A stretch of DNA of 64,000 bases. Source: Brachypterus glaber (lineage: Eukaryota; Arthropoda; Insecta; Coleoptera; Kateretidae). The stretch lies in NCBI GenBank assembly GCA_958510825.1, contig OY294047.1, positions 62,001 through 126,000 of the forward strand, read 5' to 3'. The translations under genes were made by a program, and so were the position numbers. This document shows, piece by piece, positions 11,601 to 22,729 of this stretch (the first letter of the stretch is position 1; each line of letters begins with the position of its first letter). The notes under the pieces are model-generated. The model was not told where the DNA came from. It was given only the letters and a program-made list of their open reading frames with translations, and did not search any database.

Positions 11601-12207
11601 CCCGCACAGAGCTGCACAGATCCGTCATTTTCAGCAGGGTAGTGAGAAAAAGGTAATGCACTACTAGTTTTTTTTTCTGTCTTCGGTCGTGTTTATGGAC
11701 CTCAGCTCCGCTTCGGTCCACAAAATACAACCTCACACAGAAAATTCACTTATCTCTACTAGAAGCGCAAAAAACATTTTCAAAAAAAAAAATTCATTAC
11801 AATTTTAATTTTTTTTTTTGAAAAAAAGTCGAACTACGTTTGATTTATAAATTCGTTGCTTTTTTAGAATAAATTATAAAACCAAAAAATATGCTTTGCC
11901 AATCAACACTGAATTTTTAATTTAGCCTACAAAATATAGTACAATGTACTGTAATATTACAGTACACCATTAATGGTGTATAATTTGCAAATATAAGCTT
12001 AAAAAAGTCCAAAAATATCATGATTGCAATGCGACCTCAACTTTTTGCGCGCCTATTTCTTATTTTTATAATCTAAAGATAACTATACAGTTATCTATAT
12101 ATAGTCTAAATAATTTAGTGTCTATAGGCAGGCCCGGGCCCAGCATGTGCCGCTTAGGGATGCAACCCTGAGTGGATCATTACAATAATAGTTATTTATG
12201 GTACTAG

Positions 12208-12299
12208 TGGGTAAAGTAAGATATTGCCCATGAGAAAATTAACCTGCGAGGCGTCAGCCAAGCAGGTTAATTTTCGAGAGGGCAATAGCGGTTTACCCA
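12208..12299. repeat. Long hairpin (palindromic MITE or remnant)
   Basis: GGGTAAA, ATTGCCC and GAAAATTAACCTGC on the left pair with GCAGGTTAATTTTC, GGGCAAT and TTTACCC on the right around a short loop (GAGGCGTCAGCCAA). The stem is about 35 bp with small interruptions. No coding potential. Confidence 0.65.
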
Positions 12300-12599
12300 T
12301 GAGTGCCATACAAGGTTTTATCCAATAAATAGCTTGGGAATTCATATTTTTATTAAAATTTTTAATGACATTTACAAGAAAATAATTTGACAAGTGACAG
12401 TTGAGTGGGTAAAATAAATAATTATCCACTCAACAAAGTAAAATCCACGCGGGTGTTATTATTGAGTTTATCTATTTAAAATAAAGCTGGTAATTGTCTT
12501 ATTATCTGTATGTATTGGATAAAACAACTTTTCCAAGGTCGACGAAAAACGTCCAAAAGTACTTTTTACACTTTACGTGAAGTAGTGGGGTATGTTTAA

Positions 12600-12734
12600 G
12601 GGCCACTTGCACCAACTTTTGGTCTGGGATTATCTCAGCTAAACCAAGTTTAAGTTAAAAATGCTGCGTTCTGATTGGTCGGCCGTCAATTTAATCCAAG
12701 TTTAAAGTTAAACCATCATTGGTGCAAGTGACCC
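12600..12734. mobile_element. PIF/Harbinger-type MITE, copy 2
   Basis: This 135-bp element is about 95% identical to 3317-3450, with the same inverted ends (one G-to-A change in the right end) and TAA on both sides (12597-12599 and 12735-12737). The two copies bracket the 6.9-kb element but with independent TAA flanks, so they are separate insertions. Confidence 0.85.
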
Positions 12735-12966
12735 TAAGAGTGTAATTGAAGTGCTTTTGTTGATAAACAACTGCCACTTACTAATTACTCTTCGCAGTCA
12801 TACAAATAGTACAAAAAAAATAAAGACAAACAATAACATTATTATATGTATAGGTATACCTTTTACAAATACGTATTTTGCCATCCGACCAATATTGAAC
12901 GAGTTATTACAAGAGGTAATAGTTTTTTATCCGTTTACCCTACCATTTTATTAAAAACAATCCTAG

Positions 12967-13137
12967 TAGTCCAGCCAAATAATAAATGTAAATTGCAATA
13001 AATACACGGGCTGATATTTTAAAGGGTAGTAGTGGATGGTAACAGAATACTCCTGTTAGTCTATCCACTATTATCCTTTAAAATATCAGGCCATGTACAT
13101 TTATTGTAATTTAACACAGGAATATTTGACTGGACTA
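12967..13137. mobile_element. Palindromic MITE
   Basis: Outer ends TAGTCCAGCCAAATA and TATTTGACTGGACTA are inverted. Inner arms include GCAATAAATACACGGGCTGA with its counterpart, and GATATTTTAAAGG pairs with CCTTTAAAATATC around a central ATGGTAACAG region. No coding capacity. Superfamily not assigned. Confidence 0.65.
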
Positions 13138-13763
13138 TAGTAGAGAACTTTAAGTAAGAAACCTTCCCAAATTTGAAATCTTTAGCTTAAGCGTTCTCAA
13201 TTTAGCGTGTTTACAATTTTTTCCGGACGTATATATTGTTTACTATAGACAGACAAAACTTTTTTCGCAAAAATTACTTTGCGGTTAACTGTAAAGGGTC
13301 TGTTGGACACGTCTGTTGTAGTTTGCTTGAAAGCTAACTAGCTAATAAGCTTACTTGGATGTGTTTAAAAACGGTCTGCACTCCTATTCTGGTTTCGAGC
13401 GGATTTTTTCCGCCTGATATTCCGATGAATATGGGCGCTGAGCTACACGGTCTACGCCAATCAAATCATCAGAAGAACTGCTGTTGGCTTTCGCGACCTG
13501 GTTTAATTTTTTTCCAAAATATAAGAGTGAAAAATAATTTGGGGTTTGGGCTACTTGTCCGGTTTTGTGTAGGGGCCCGGGCTTCACAGCTAGTAAAAAA
13601 ATAAAAAAAAGAACCGTTCTGAACGGTACTTTAAGTACCTACTATTAAAAGATAATTATCTAAATTTTAAAAAGTAACACTGATTAATTAAAATCCACTT
13701 AAAATTTTTAATATAAACATTATCCACTTTGATTAAACCATCATTAGTAAACGAAAAATCAAA
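13138..13763. other. Upstream region of the sphingomyelinase gene
   Basis: No gene seen. 13310-13605 holds an open stretch on both strands that looks like transposon-derived sequence: it starts in mid-frame, resembles no protein I know and ends near a GGGCCCGGGCTTC word. The promoter of the gene at 13764 should lie in the 13605-13763 interval, which is AT-rich and featureless to the eye. Confidence 0.4.
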
Positions 13764-16700
13764 ATGAAATACTTAATCGGTTTGGTATGTTTTTTTTTTA
13801 TTCAAATAAGTCAACAAAAAGTTGTATCTCAATATGAGGAAACGAATCTTCGTAAGTTTAATTTTTTTGTACAGTAAAACCAAATTTCGTTTTTTGAAAA
13901 ATTTCTATAAAAAGTTCATTTTCGGAAAAAAAAAAGTTTTCCCCTTTGTGTCCTCCCAAATTTTAAACATTTTTAATGCACGAAAATAACAAATCGCTTA
14001 GTGAAAGAATTTTTTAAATCGGAGAATCTGTTCAAAAGGTTTATCCAAATCTTAAGGTTTAAACATACATAACGTGTAAATGGGATCTCCCCATAAAATT
14101 ATAAAATGATACTGCAACTCTCTACGCGCTCTCGATTACGAACTGAGGTTCGATGCGCTGTTGCCGTGTTTATAGCTCCGGTATACATTACTATTATAGT
14201 AATGTATTATACATAATACTACAACATATGAAACTTTTTAGCAATTTTTGTCAAAGCCGGCCCTGCCATGGCGCATCGGGGGGCACACCGTCGGGGGCTA
14301 TCTAACCTGGCTTATACATGTTTAGTGGGTATATTTATATATATTTACAATACTGTTCACAAGTTCAACTTGACTGTGTATATATATACAGATAAAAATA
14401 TTTGTATTAAACTTAAAATAATAAAATCTAAATTTATATAGGTACTCTTTAAATATTTAAAGATTATCTACTTTGAAGTAATTAATAAATAATATTTATA
14501 AATTAAAATGCAATATTTATTCCTACTTATTTTGGCTAGTGCCTTAATTCAACAAAAATTCGCATTATGTAAATATGAGGATACGAACCTTCGTAAGTAA
14601 AAATATTATTTACAGCCATTATATAATACGTTATTACATTTTATTAATAACTTTGATTTGAAACTCACAATGTTATATGGTGCATTTTTAACTTGGCAGT
14701 TTTTGTCAATAATAATTTAATAAATTTTATTTTTATTTATTGTTTTTTCTAAAAATGTTCGGGATTATGATGGTTGAATTCAAGATAAAATCTTAAAAGT
14801 TATATATATCGCACATCCCGAAGGAGTGGATAAGAGATATTATAGTTTTCTTCGGGATGTGCGATATAAAATACACAAGACTTGTTATATTAAGCAACTA
14901 GTCTTTCTACTCGATCGTGATTTGTATATGACATCATAAAACTGATCTGATAGCAAAACAATTCTATAAACATTTTCTGTAATAATTAATAACTATTTTA
15001 AGGCAAAGTCGAGGAAGCGGTTGCAGATATTTTCGAGATAGAGAATTATCAAAAACTTTCAACAGAAAGTCTATTGGATATTAGCAATAAACTCCAACTT
15101 CGAGAAACCCTATCAAGCCGAAATTTGGCAGAATCTGCAGTTTGCGGTGTCTGTTTAGTATTAATAGAGAACATTAAACATGGGGTCATTCCATTGGAAT
15201 TGCTTGTAAAAACGGTTTGTACTATGTACATAACTATGAAGTCTTATACATACACTGATTTTTGTGATAAAATGTCTGATCTTCATGTGGTAAGTGTCAA
15301 AATACGATCAAGACATTAAAAGGCTTTTCGGGATGCCCTGGTTACAGATCGGTTATAGCTTAATCATGGCAAATAGTATAACCAAAGCACCTCAAAAGGG
15401 TCTTTGTACATTTAAAGCTCTTTTGAAACGCATTGGTTATAGCAATTATTAATCATGAAAACTGTTATAACCAGAGCATCCCGAACAGCCTTTAAGTATT
15501 TTTTGTGAGTAACAAAGCAATTTCCTCTAAAATAATTTTAAAAATTCATTTAAACTCAAAAATTAGGCTAAATAAAATTTTCTGATTGCAGAATTTTGAA
15601 TTAAAATATCTCGGCTAGCACATCGTCAATTTTCAAATGCGAGACACATTTGAAAGGAAATTTATTTTTTTTTTTTAATATAGGCCCCAAAAAATCTATT
15701 ATAATAAAATTATTTGTTTTAGCCTTTAGTAAATCACATTTTCAATACCAGCGAAATATTAGATGGTCAATTAGCATGTTCCTTATTGCTTAAAGGCGAC
15801 ACTTGTTATTTTGATAAACCTGAGTTAAAATGGGAACTTTCTGTCCCAGAAAAGAAAAATTATCCGAAACCAGTAAGTAAATAACGAGCTTCTAAATAAA
15901 ATTGGGTAATTTTAATTGTAACTTCGTAATAATTACGAAAATAAAATGTAATTATAATAAACCTTATAAGGTTTACCCCCTCTCTGTTTCACCCACTTAG
16001 AATAAACCTAGAGAGCTGAAATTCGGTACACATGCTAATCTCTGATGGCAATACAATTTTATATAAAGCTTACCCCCAACCTCCCCACCCCTAAAATTTA
16101 AAAAATCCCTTTTTTTACCCAAATTTTTTTAGTCATCAAAATTTCTGTCAGTCAATCATAAACAAATATACATGTAAGGATTACCATGCATTGAATAATA
16201 CACAGGGCCGGCCTTTACATTTCGAAGCCCTGAAGCAAGCTTCTTGTTCGACGCCCCTATTTGAAAAAGTGTGTATCCTACAAAACTTTGACGACTAAAA
16301 AAGAAAAATAATATTATTAATAGTAAAAAAACATTTTTAAGAACAAGGTTTTATTTAAGTGCACTAAAAAGGAAACTAAACTTTCAAGTAAATCAAACCT
16401 GTGTAAATTTCTTTTATAAAAAATCTCGCGCCAAGCTTTTATATCATATAAGATGATGGGTTTGATTTACTTGAAAGTTTAGTGTCTTCTTTTTAGTGCA
16501 CTTAAATAAAAGCTCGTTCTTAAAATGTTTTTTTACTATTAATTTATTTTTTTATAACGATTTTTTTAAGAAACCAGATACGCAATATGATGATAAACCC
16601 TTAAAAATACTGCACCTTACGGACTTCCACATCACCACAGATTATGAAGAAGGATCTGTTGCCAAATGCGGTTATCCTGTTTGTTGCAAAAAGGGGCTGG

Positions 16701-19700
16701 GAAATCCCTTTTTCCCCAGGGATGCCGGCAAATGGGGCGACTACAGAGATTGTGATACTCCTATGTACATGTTTATTGATACTATGAATTACATACAACA
16801 TACATATAAGGTAAGATTAGGACACTTTTTTTCGGTAATTTCATTTGCTGTATTTATGATTTTTTATTAAGCTGTTCTTAACACTTTACATCCACTGTAA
16901 TAGCTATAATCGACTTGGCGCAACCAATAAATAGTACAAAATAAAACCACAGCTATTTGTGTTCTTTTTTATATACTTTAAAAGTATCTTAAAACAATAA
17001 AAAATAATAGAAAATTAATACATTTTAAAACCGCTTAATGCTAGCCAGAGAACACCCACCCACCCACAAGAAAATTATTTTGGAAAAATCGAGGTCGCTC
17101 TGTCCGGCCCTGACTATAGCGCAAGGAGCTGAAAATTGATTTTTGAGATACGAGGTTTCGAAATGTATAGGTCGTTATAACTCTTCCCCAGTCATTCAGA
17201 CAATAATAATTAAAGAAAACTACAAAAATAAGCTTGAAACCATGAAGTTGATGAAACATTGTACACACACACACACGTATGTGATACTATCCACTAGTGC
17301 AATAAAAAATTAACCGGAAGTCAATTGACTGAAAACTTAAGTTTTCTCTTGGTGATTTTTTACTTCTCATTGTTTTGACTAGAATATTTTTCACAGGATA
17401 TTGATTTTATTTACTTTACCGGAGATATAATTGATCACACAGTATGGAATACATCTGTGGAAACCAACTCGGCTTTAATTTCCTTTGTTTTTGAGAGCCT
17501 GAAAACTACATTTCCCAACACAAAAGTCTTTCCAGTCATAGGAAACCATGAATCTAGTCCACTCAATACGTAAGTACAACATTTATAAGAAATGTAAAAT
17601 TTCAGAACCCTGAAAACAATATTGTATTGTATTTATACAGTATACAATACTTTGCCTATAGGCAATATTCCCGCATAGCACAAAACAGTTATAAGAATAT
17701 TCTTAAAATAATATTGGGAATGTTGTGATTCTAAGAATATGCGTTTTTTTACGTAGAACGTGCTTAGAAGGTTTTAAGACATTCAATGAATACCGTTTTG
17801 ATCATGCGAAAGCTTCTATGATCATTCTAAAAAAAAATCTTGCAGAATATGCCCAGCATCTTCTTGCAAAACTATCTAACCTAATTTATAATCTGTCAAA
17901 TCTAAAGTAGTCGAAATCCAGAATAGTGACATCTGTAATAATGACATTGTGTGGTACAAAACAATGTCTTAAATTATTATATAATAGACAATAATAAAAT
18001 TCAGGAATATTAACATTTTCATGCATCAATTTGTTTGTTTACAGGTACATACCTTTCTATCAGGCCCGGACTGGCTCCTTTGGGGGCCCTCGGCTGGAGA
18101 TTGAAATTTTCTGTTTAAGTTTGAGAAACCTTTTACGAAATTCACGCATAAGTCCTACAATCTTAAATAAAAAAAAACTTAAGAAAGCCCTAGCGCCACA
18201 GAAATTTTTTTTACAAACTTTTATTTTAATATTTTAAAACAGTTTTATAATTCCAAAATGTACGATCTAGCTCCGCAGGCCAAATTTTTTATGAATTTAA
18301 AGGTCTATGGTCCACTTGAGCACGCAATTACTTCACAAATTACAAAATACAAAATTTAATAAATAAAATAAAAAAGTAATTAAACCTTTTTAGCCAAAAT
18401 TCTCCCTTTACTTGTTTATAAATTATCAACAGGCTGTTGTTGACAACAGCGTTGCCGGTTTGTGGCTCCGTATATCCTCAAAGACACGTACAGATTATGT
18501 AAAACACAAATGCACAATTATGGCGTAGTTAAAAAGACCCGAGTAATAGAAAATATAAACCACTTTTTTTGGGGCACTTCGGGCCCCCTTGTGCCGGGGG
18601 CTCTCGGCGATCGCCGACCTGGCCAGTCCGGGCCTGCTTTCTATGCTTACAATACAATCTTACATAGCTAAAAACACTAGACTTAATAAAATCACCAATC
18701 ACTAGACTTAGGTGTATAATTATAATAAAATAATACACGACTGGAATCACCAAAAACAATTAAATGTATAATTTTTTATCGGCTACTGTAGAATTACAAC
18801 TCCATGTCAAAAATGCATTGCAGAACAGCGGCAAATTCAAATAAACCTTCTATCAGAACATGCTTAAAATATGCTTAGCATAATTTCTAAGAACATTCTC
18901 AACCGAAATTTCTTAGAATATGCATAAGAAGAATAATATGAGAAAATTATAAGGATATGTCATGCATATGCATAGATTATGCATTTTAAGCGCATGTTTT
19001 AAGCATAATCATAGCATATCTAAAAGTTTATTCTAAGAATATTCCCAATAGAATAATTAGAGAATATTCTTAGATCATCGGTGCTATTTGGGATTATTGA
19101 CTAAAATAAGAAATTTAATTGCAGATACGCACCCAGAAGCATCAGAGATCAGCAATGGAATCAAGACTGGTTATATTCCTTACTTGCAAAATTATGGAGC
19201 CCTTGGCTGAAACAAGATCAACTTCAGTCAGTTGAAGAATCTGGTTATTATTCATATTTACTCAACAAAAGACTGAGAATTATTGGGTTACATAACAATG
19301 TTTGTTACAACAGTAATTGGTAAGTATTGACAACATTCTTATAAGAATGTTGTCTTATATAATTATAATTTACTTCCTGGGAAAACCTAAAGTTGGGAAT
19401 TCATTTTTAGGTGGTTATTATACAACACAGAATTCCTTAAAGAACAATTAACCTGGTTAACAAATATCCTCACTGAAGCAGAAAAAAACGAAGAATTTGT
19501 CCATATTCTTGGCCATATTCCTCCGGGAAATAACGAGTGCATTGAGCCGTGGGAAAATCATTATAGCAAACTCATTCAAAGGTAAAAACATCTGCCCATC
19601 GGTAAACTACCGGAGGTAATTAAGGAATAACTTGCTTTTTTACTAAAGAAATCATGGATCTACAAAAGGCTTTTGATACAGTGACAGGTTAAATTAAATT

Positions 19701-22700
19701 AGAGGTATCATATTTATTTCTTAATAAGTCGTCAGCAAAAAGAGCTAAAACAATTTTTACTTTTTCCTGACGACCTTTTACGGGATATTCACGAAGAGAT
19801 TAAGATCAATTAACATACTCTTTGAGAAGGTCCAGACATAAATTTTCAGGTTTTTTGTTATAAATAACGCCCTTACTAACGCTACTTTCAGGCCGCTTTT
19901 GTATTACTAAACTGCTCAGCAAATGAAGTGGATCACGAAAAAAACTACATTTTTTAAATTACTATATTTCAAAGATAGATAGCTCGTTTTAAATGATTTT
20001 TATTATACCTTAAAGGATGTTTTTTTGGCTTTATTTTGCAATGATAAAATTTTAAAATACACTGCCCAGTAAAAGAGCTTTCCCATTTTTTACCTACGCG
20101 CGTGAAATAGATTTTTTATTATCAGATTTACTTTTACAAACCTTGAAAATATACCAATTTTCACGAAAATTACCCCCGCCCCTTAAGGGGCGATGTTAGA
20201 ATTTTTTTATAATCAGATTAACTTTCAGCAACCTCAAAAACCCCATATAAACCCTATATATACAAATTTTCGCGAAAACTACCCCCCGTCCTTCAGGGGG
20301 TGAAGTTAGAATTTTTTTATAATCAGATTTACTTTCAGCAACCTCAAAAACCCCATATAAACCCCATATATGAAAATTTTCACGAAAACTACCCCCCGCC
20401 CCTCAGGGGGTGGATTTAGATTTTTTTATTATCAGATTCACTTTCAGCAACCTCAAAAACCCCAATATACCAGTTTTTATGAAAACTACCCTCCGCCGCT
20501 CAGGGGGTAAAATTAGAAAATTATTATTATCAGATTCATATTCGTCAACCCCAAAAACCCCTATATACCAATTTTGACGAAAATATTGAAAATATTTAAA
20601 AATATTTACCCCCTCACCCCTGCGGGGGTAGAGTTTTATTATCAGATTCAATTTTAGCAACCTTAAAAACCCCTATATAGCAAATCTCAAATTTCTGTAA
20701 AAAAAATGTATTTTTCCCCATTTGCCCTTCTTGCCGACGCACGAACATAAAACGTCATAAAACGCAAAAATACGCAAAAAAATTAAAATTTTTGCACGAA
20801 TACAATGCTTTCCGTAATTTTTCAAAATGGGAAACCAACATTAATTATTTATACAGGGTGCACCGTAATAAGCGCGAGTATGTTTTCTTACGTAAAGTCG
20901 TCGCATGTCCCGTTTTTACAAAAATTATTTTCTTTAAGTCTTAGCTACTTATTTTTTATAGAACGTTTCATTCTTAACAATTTGATTTTTTCTAGACCTG
21001 TCTACGACCTTTTTTTCCAGAGCTATGATCTGGAAAAAAAGGTCATATGAAGGATTTTGTAAAACAGTGCATATTTGCCTATTTGCGTGTTAGCAAATAG
21101 AATTAAGATTTTTTTGATCCAACTTCTATGGCTATAAAATGACATGTTAATCCTTATAATAAGCTTAATATTTTATTTTAATTCAGAGGAGTTTTTCCTA
21201 TTGAGTCAAATGACTTTTTTTTGTTTTTTAAATAACAAAAAAAGGCAATTTTCAGTTGGACTTTTCCGCTCAATCTGTCTGTTTGTATTGAAAAATTTCA
21301 AATTAATCTCATTTTGCTATTGATGGTTTGCAAAAGTGTCCTAATTCAACAATATTTCGTAATTAACAGTTTCTATGATTGATTTAAAAAAATATAATTA
21401 CATTTAGCAGAATACTACTAAAATAATATTTTAAACGGTTTATGTAAATAATCGTAACAGCCAGTTAGTAATGTTTATTTATAATATATTTTACCAAAAT
21501 GTTAAATAATCTTGAATAAAATACTTCATGTAGGTTAAACTTAAGTAGTGTCTTAGTGCCTATTTATAAGCTCGCATAAGAACATAAAACATAACAATGC
21601 GATGGCGTGATTCGCTTAATGGGCCGCCATGTATCTTGTAAGCCAATCACGGCATCGCTTTCTTATGTTTTATGTTCCTACGCAAGCTTCTGGATATGCC
21701 TTTAGTCTATTTGCTAAAATCTTAAACAGGTGAAAATGCTCTTTTTTACAAAATCCCTCATTGCAAAATAAAGCCAAAAGAGCAATTTAGTAAAAAAAAA
21801 ACATTTTAGATTTTCTCACATTATTAAAGCTCAGTTTTTCGGCCATACACACACTGATCAATTAAAGGTATTCTTTGACAATACAACCAAAGAGGCCATC
21901 AACATTGGATGGAACGGCGCCAGTTTGACTCCATACTCCAATAATAACCCCAACATTAAAATTTACACTGTCAATTCCAGTTCATATGTAAGTATACTCA
22001 GTTGTGATATATTGTACAAATTTAAGCATGCTATTTTTATCTAATCTGAAAAATTTTTTTCGCTTCCCTTATTTTTTTCGAAAAGGTATAGAAGGTATAG
22101 AAAATAGTTTTGTGTTCAAATTCGGATTCAGCGGTCCAAAGTCTATAGAATAAAATATGGCTATCGAATTTTTTTTTGTGAAGCTATTAACCTTATAAGA
22201 AAGCAAGTTTAAAAAGAATGTTCATTTCAGGAAGTTCTCGATATTGACACTTACATCTTTAACATAACCGAAGCGAATTTAACACCCAACCAAAGTCCAC
22301 GTTGGTTTAAATTGTACAATATGAAAGAGGCTTATGGATTGGAAGATTTATCACCAAAAAGTATTGGGAAGTTGGCTAACAACTTATTCACTGACGATGA
22401 TTTGGTTACCCAATATTGGAGGTAAAACAGTATGCAATGGACTTTTTGAGGCCATATATATGTGAAATTTCGTTTAAATCGATACCTCACACTTAAAATT
22501 TAATGCTCACGGGACAATTTTAAAACTAAGCATTTTAAAGAAAATTTAACCTATTTTTATCAAACATGTTTTATTTTTAAAAATTGTTGAAAAGTATATT
22601 TTAAATTTTAGATTCTATGTTCGTGACGGAGATGCATCCCTGAAACGCGGTTGTGACGATTCGTGCAAGAGAAATCTGGCCTGTAAAGCTGTAAAAACGG

Positions 22701-22729
22701 TCTCGAGAGCTCATGTGGAAGGCTGCTAA
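13764..22729 (+). CDS. Acid sphingomyelinase-like phosphodiesterase (secreted/lysosomal), 10 exons
   Basis: Exons: 13764-13851 (or alternative 14508-14592), 15003-15289, 15723-15872, 16571-16810, 17397-17569, 19125-19319, 19411-19581, 21810-21987, 22231-22421, 22612-22729. All joins keep frame and use GT/AG sites, giving 596 residues (animal enzymes are about 600-630). Order: signal peptide (1-22), saposin-B domain in exon 2 (cysteine pattern AVCGVCLVL), then a metallophosphatase domain. Metal-site motifs are all present: LTDFH (D193, H195), GDIIDH (D265, H269), GNHE (N305, H306), GHIPPG (H413), GHTHTD (H447, H449). The C-terminal region is rich in cysteine, as in acid sphingomyelinases. The family cleaves sphingomyelin to ceramide and phosphocholine in lysosomes or outside the cell, using zinc. 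Nothing is missing from the catalytic set, so an active enzyme is expected. The introns hold many transposons. Insects often have several paralogues, so which one this is cannot be told. Confidence 0.93.
14508..14592 (+). CDS. Alternative first exon of the sphingomyelinase gene
   Basis: ATG at 14508 opens a 28-codon exon encoding a hydrophobic signal peptide (MQYLFLLILASALIQQK) and ending in YEDTNLR, with donor C/GTAAGT. The exon at 13764-13851 has the same design: MKYLIGL start, hydrophobic core, YEETNLR end, phase-1 donor C/GTAAGT. Both splice in frame to 15003. They are a tandem duplication of a promoter-proximal exon, so the gene can probably start from two promoters and make two preproteins that mature to nearly the same enzyme. 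Confidence 0.75.
14806..14868. repeat. Perfect-stem hairpin in intron 1
   Basis: ATATCGCACATCCCGAAG pairs with CTTCGGGATGTGCGATAT around a 27-base loop. It lies between the second alternative first exon and exon 2. It is probably a MITE remnant; GGGATG-type words recur in the element at 15321-15491. Confidence 0.6.
15321..15491. mobile_element. MITE in sphingomyelinase intron 2
   Basis: Ends AGGCTTTTCGGGATGC and its complement-like GCATCCCGAACAGCCT are inverted over about 16 bp. Subterminal GGTTATAGC and TAACCAGAGC words also occur inverted. 171 bp, non-coding. Confidence 0.65.
15965..16285. repeat. Dispersed repeat, copy in sphingomyelinase intron 3
   Basis: Carries CCCCCTCTCTGTTTCACCC, AGAGAGCTGAAATTCGGTAC, TACCCCCAACCTCCCCACCC and, near the end, CACAGGGCCGGCCTTTACAT. 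The same block recurs three times in a row at 49640-50390 in an RSF1 intron. No inverted ends or coding capacity seen. Confidence 0.7.
16316..16543. mobile_element. Fold-back MITE just upstream of exon 4
   Basis: The 228-bp element has long inverted arms (about 85 bp). The left arm starts ATTAATAGTAAAAAAACA; the right arm ends TGTTTTTTTACTATTAAT; both include AAGTGCACTAAAAAG and TTTCAAGTAAATCAAACC. The right end is only 27 bases from the splice acceptor of exon 4 (16571), so the insertion stopped just short of the acceptor tract. Confidence 0.85.
17666..19092. mobile_element. Possible 1.4-kb element filling sphingomyelinase intron 5
   Basis: The left end CCCGCATAGCAC followed by AAGAATATTCTT, and the complement of the right end CCCAAATAGCAC followed by AAGAATATTCTC, are similar inverted ends. 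The interval contains many AAGAATAT/ATTCTTAG palindromes and is itself interrupted by the hAT MITE at 18061-18636. It makes up nearly all of intron 5. Ends are only moderately similar. Confidence 0.4.
18061..18636. mobile_element. hAT-family MITE with perfect 8-bp target duplication
   Basis: Ends CAGGCCCGGACTGGC and GGCCAGTCCGGGCCTG are inverted. The flanks CTTTCTAT (18053-18060) and CTTTCTAT (18637-18644) are a perfect 8-bp duplication, diagnostic of hAT insertion. 576 bp; subterminal GGGCCCTCGGC and GCCCCCTTGTGCC words; no transposase. Confidence 0.92.
20105..20690. repeat. Five-unit tandem repeat, about 115-120 bp each
   Basis: Each unit holds TTATTATCAGATT(C/T)A, CAGCAACCTCAAAAACCCC, TATATACCAATTTT-like and ACGAAAACTACCCCCCGCCC words ending in a CAGGGGGTG segment. 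Units are diverged by 10-20%. Lies inside intron 7. Confidence 0.8.
21560..21705. repeat. Imperfect hairpin/MITE
   Basis: AAGCTCGCATAAGAACATAA and AACATAACAATGCGATG pair with CATCGCTTTCTTATGTTTTA and TATGTTCCTACGCAAGCTT. Stem of about 50 bp around a GGGCCGCCATG loop. Non-coding. Confidence 0.6.

Larger units (their letters stand above)
4715..11639. mobile_element. 6.9-kb fold-back element with satellite arms and perfect terminal inverted repeats
   Basis: The ends are perfect inverted repeats over about 26 bp: CCCTGCTGAAAATGACGG at 4715 and its complement ending at 11639. Both are flanked by TA (4713-4714, 11640-11641), consistent with a 2-bp TA target duplication. Each end leads inward into a long tandem array (4715-6760 and 9780-11600), with the arrays in opposed orientation. 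The core (about 6760-9780) holds nested smaller elements and no transposase-like reading frame, so the copy is non-autonomous. The arrays are clearly GC-richer than the surroundings. A 109-bp relative with similar ends and TA flanks is at 58487-58595. The superfamily is not certain: TA flanks recall Tc1/mariner, while dense subterminal repeats recall Foldback, Galileo or KDZ-type elements. Confidence 0.8.
20021..21780. mobile_element. 1.76-kb element with inverted ends in sphingomyelinase intron 7
   Basis: TTTTTGGCTTTATTTTGCAA at the left matches, inverted, TTGCAAAATAAAGCCAAAAG at the right. It encloses a tandem array (20105-20690), a palindrome near 21000-21050 and a hairpin at 21560-21705, with no transposase frame. 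Probably non-autonomous; the superfamily is unknown. Confidence 0.55.

Noticed and set aside
13359..13604. Possible small gene upstream of the sphingomyelinase
   Set aside because: No recognisable protein, open on both strands in the same interval, and it looks like transposon-derived text.
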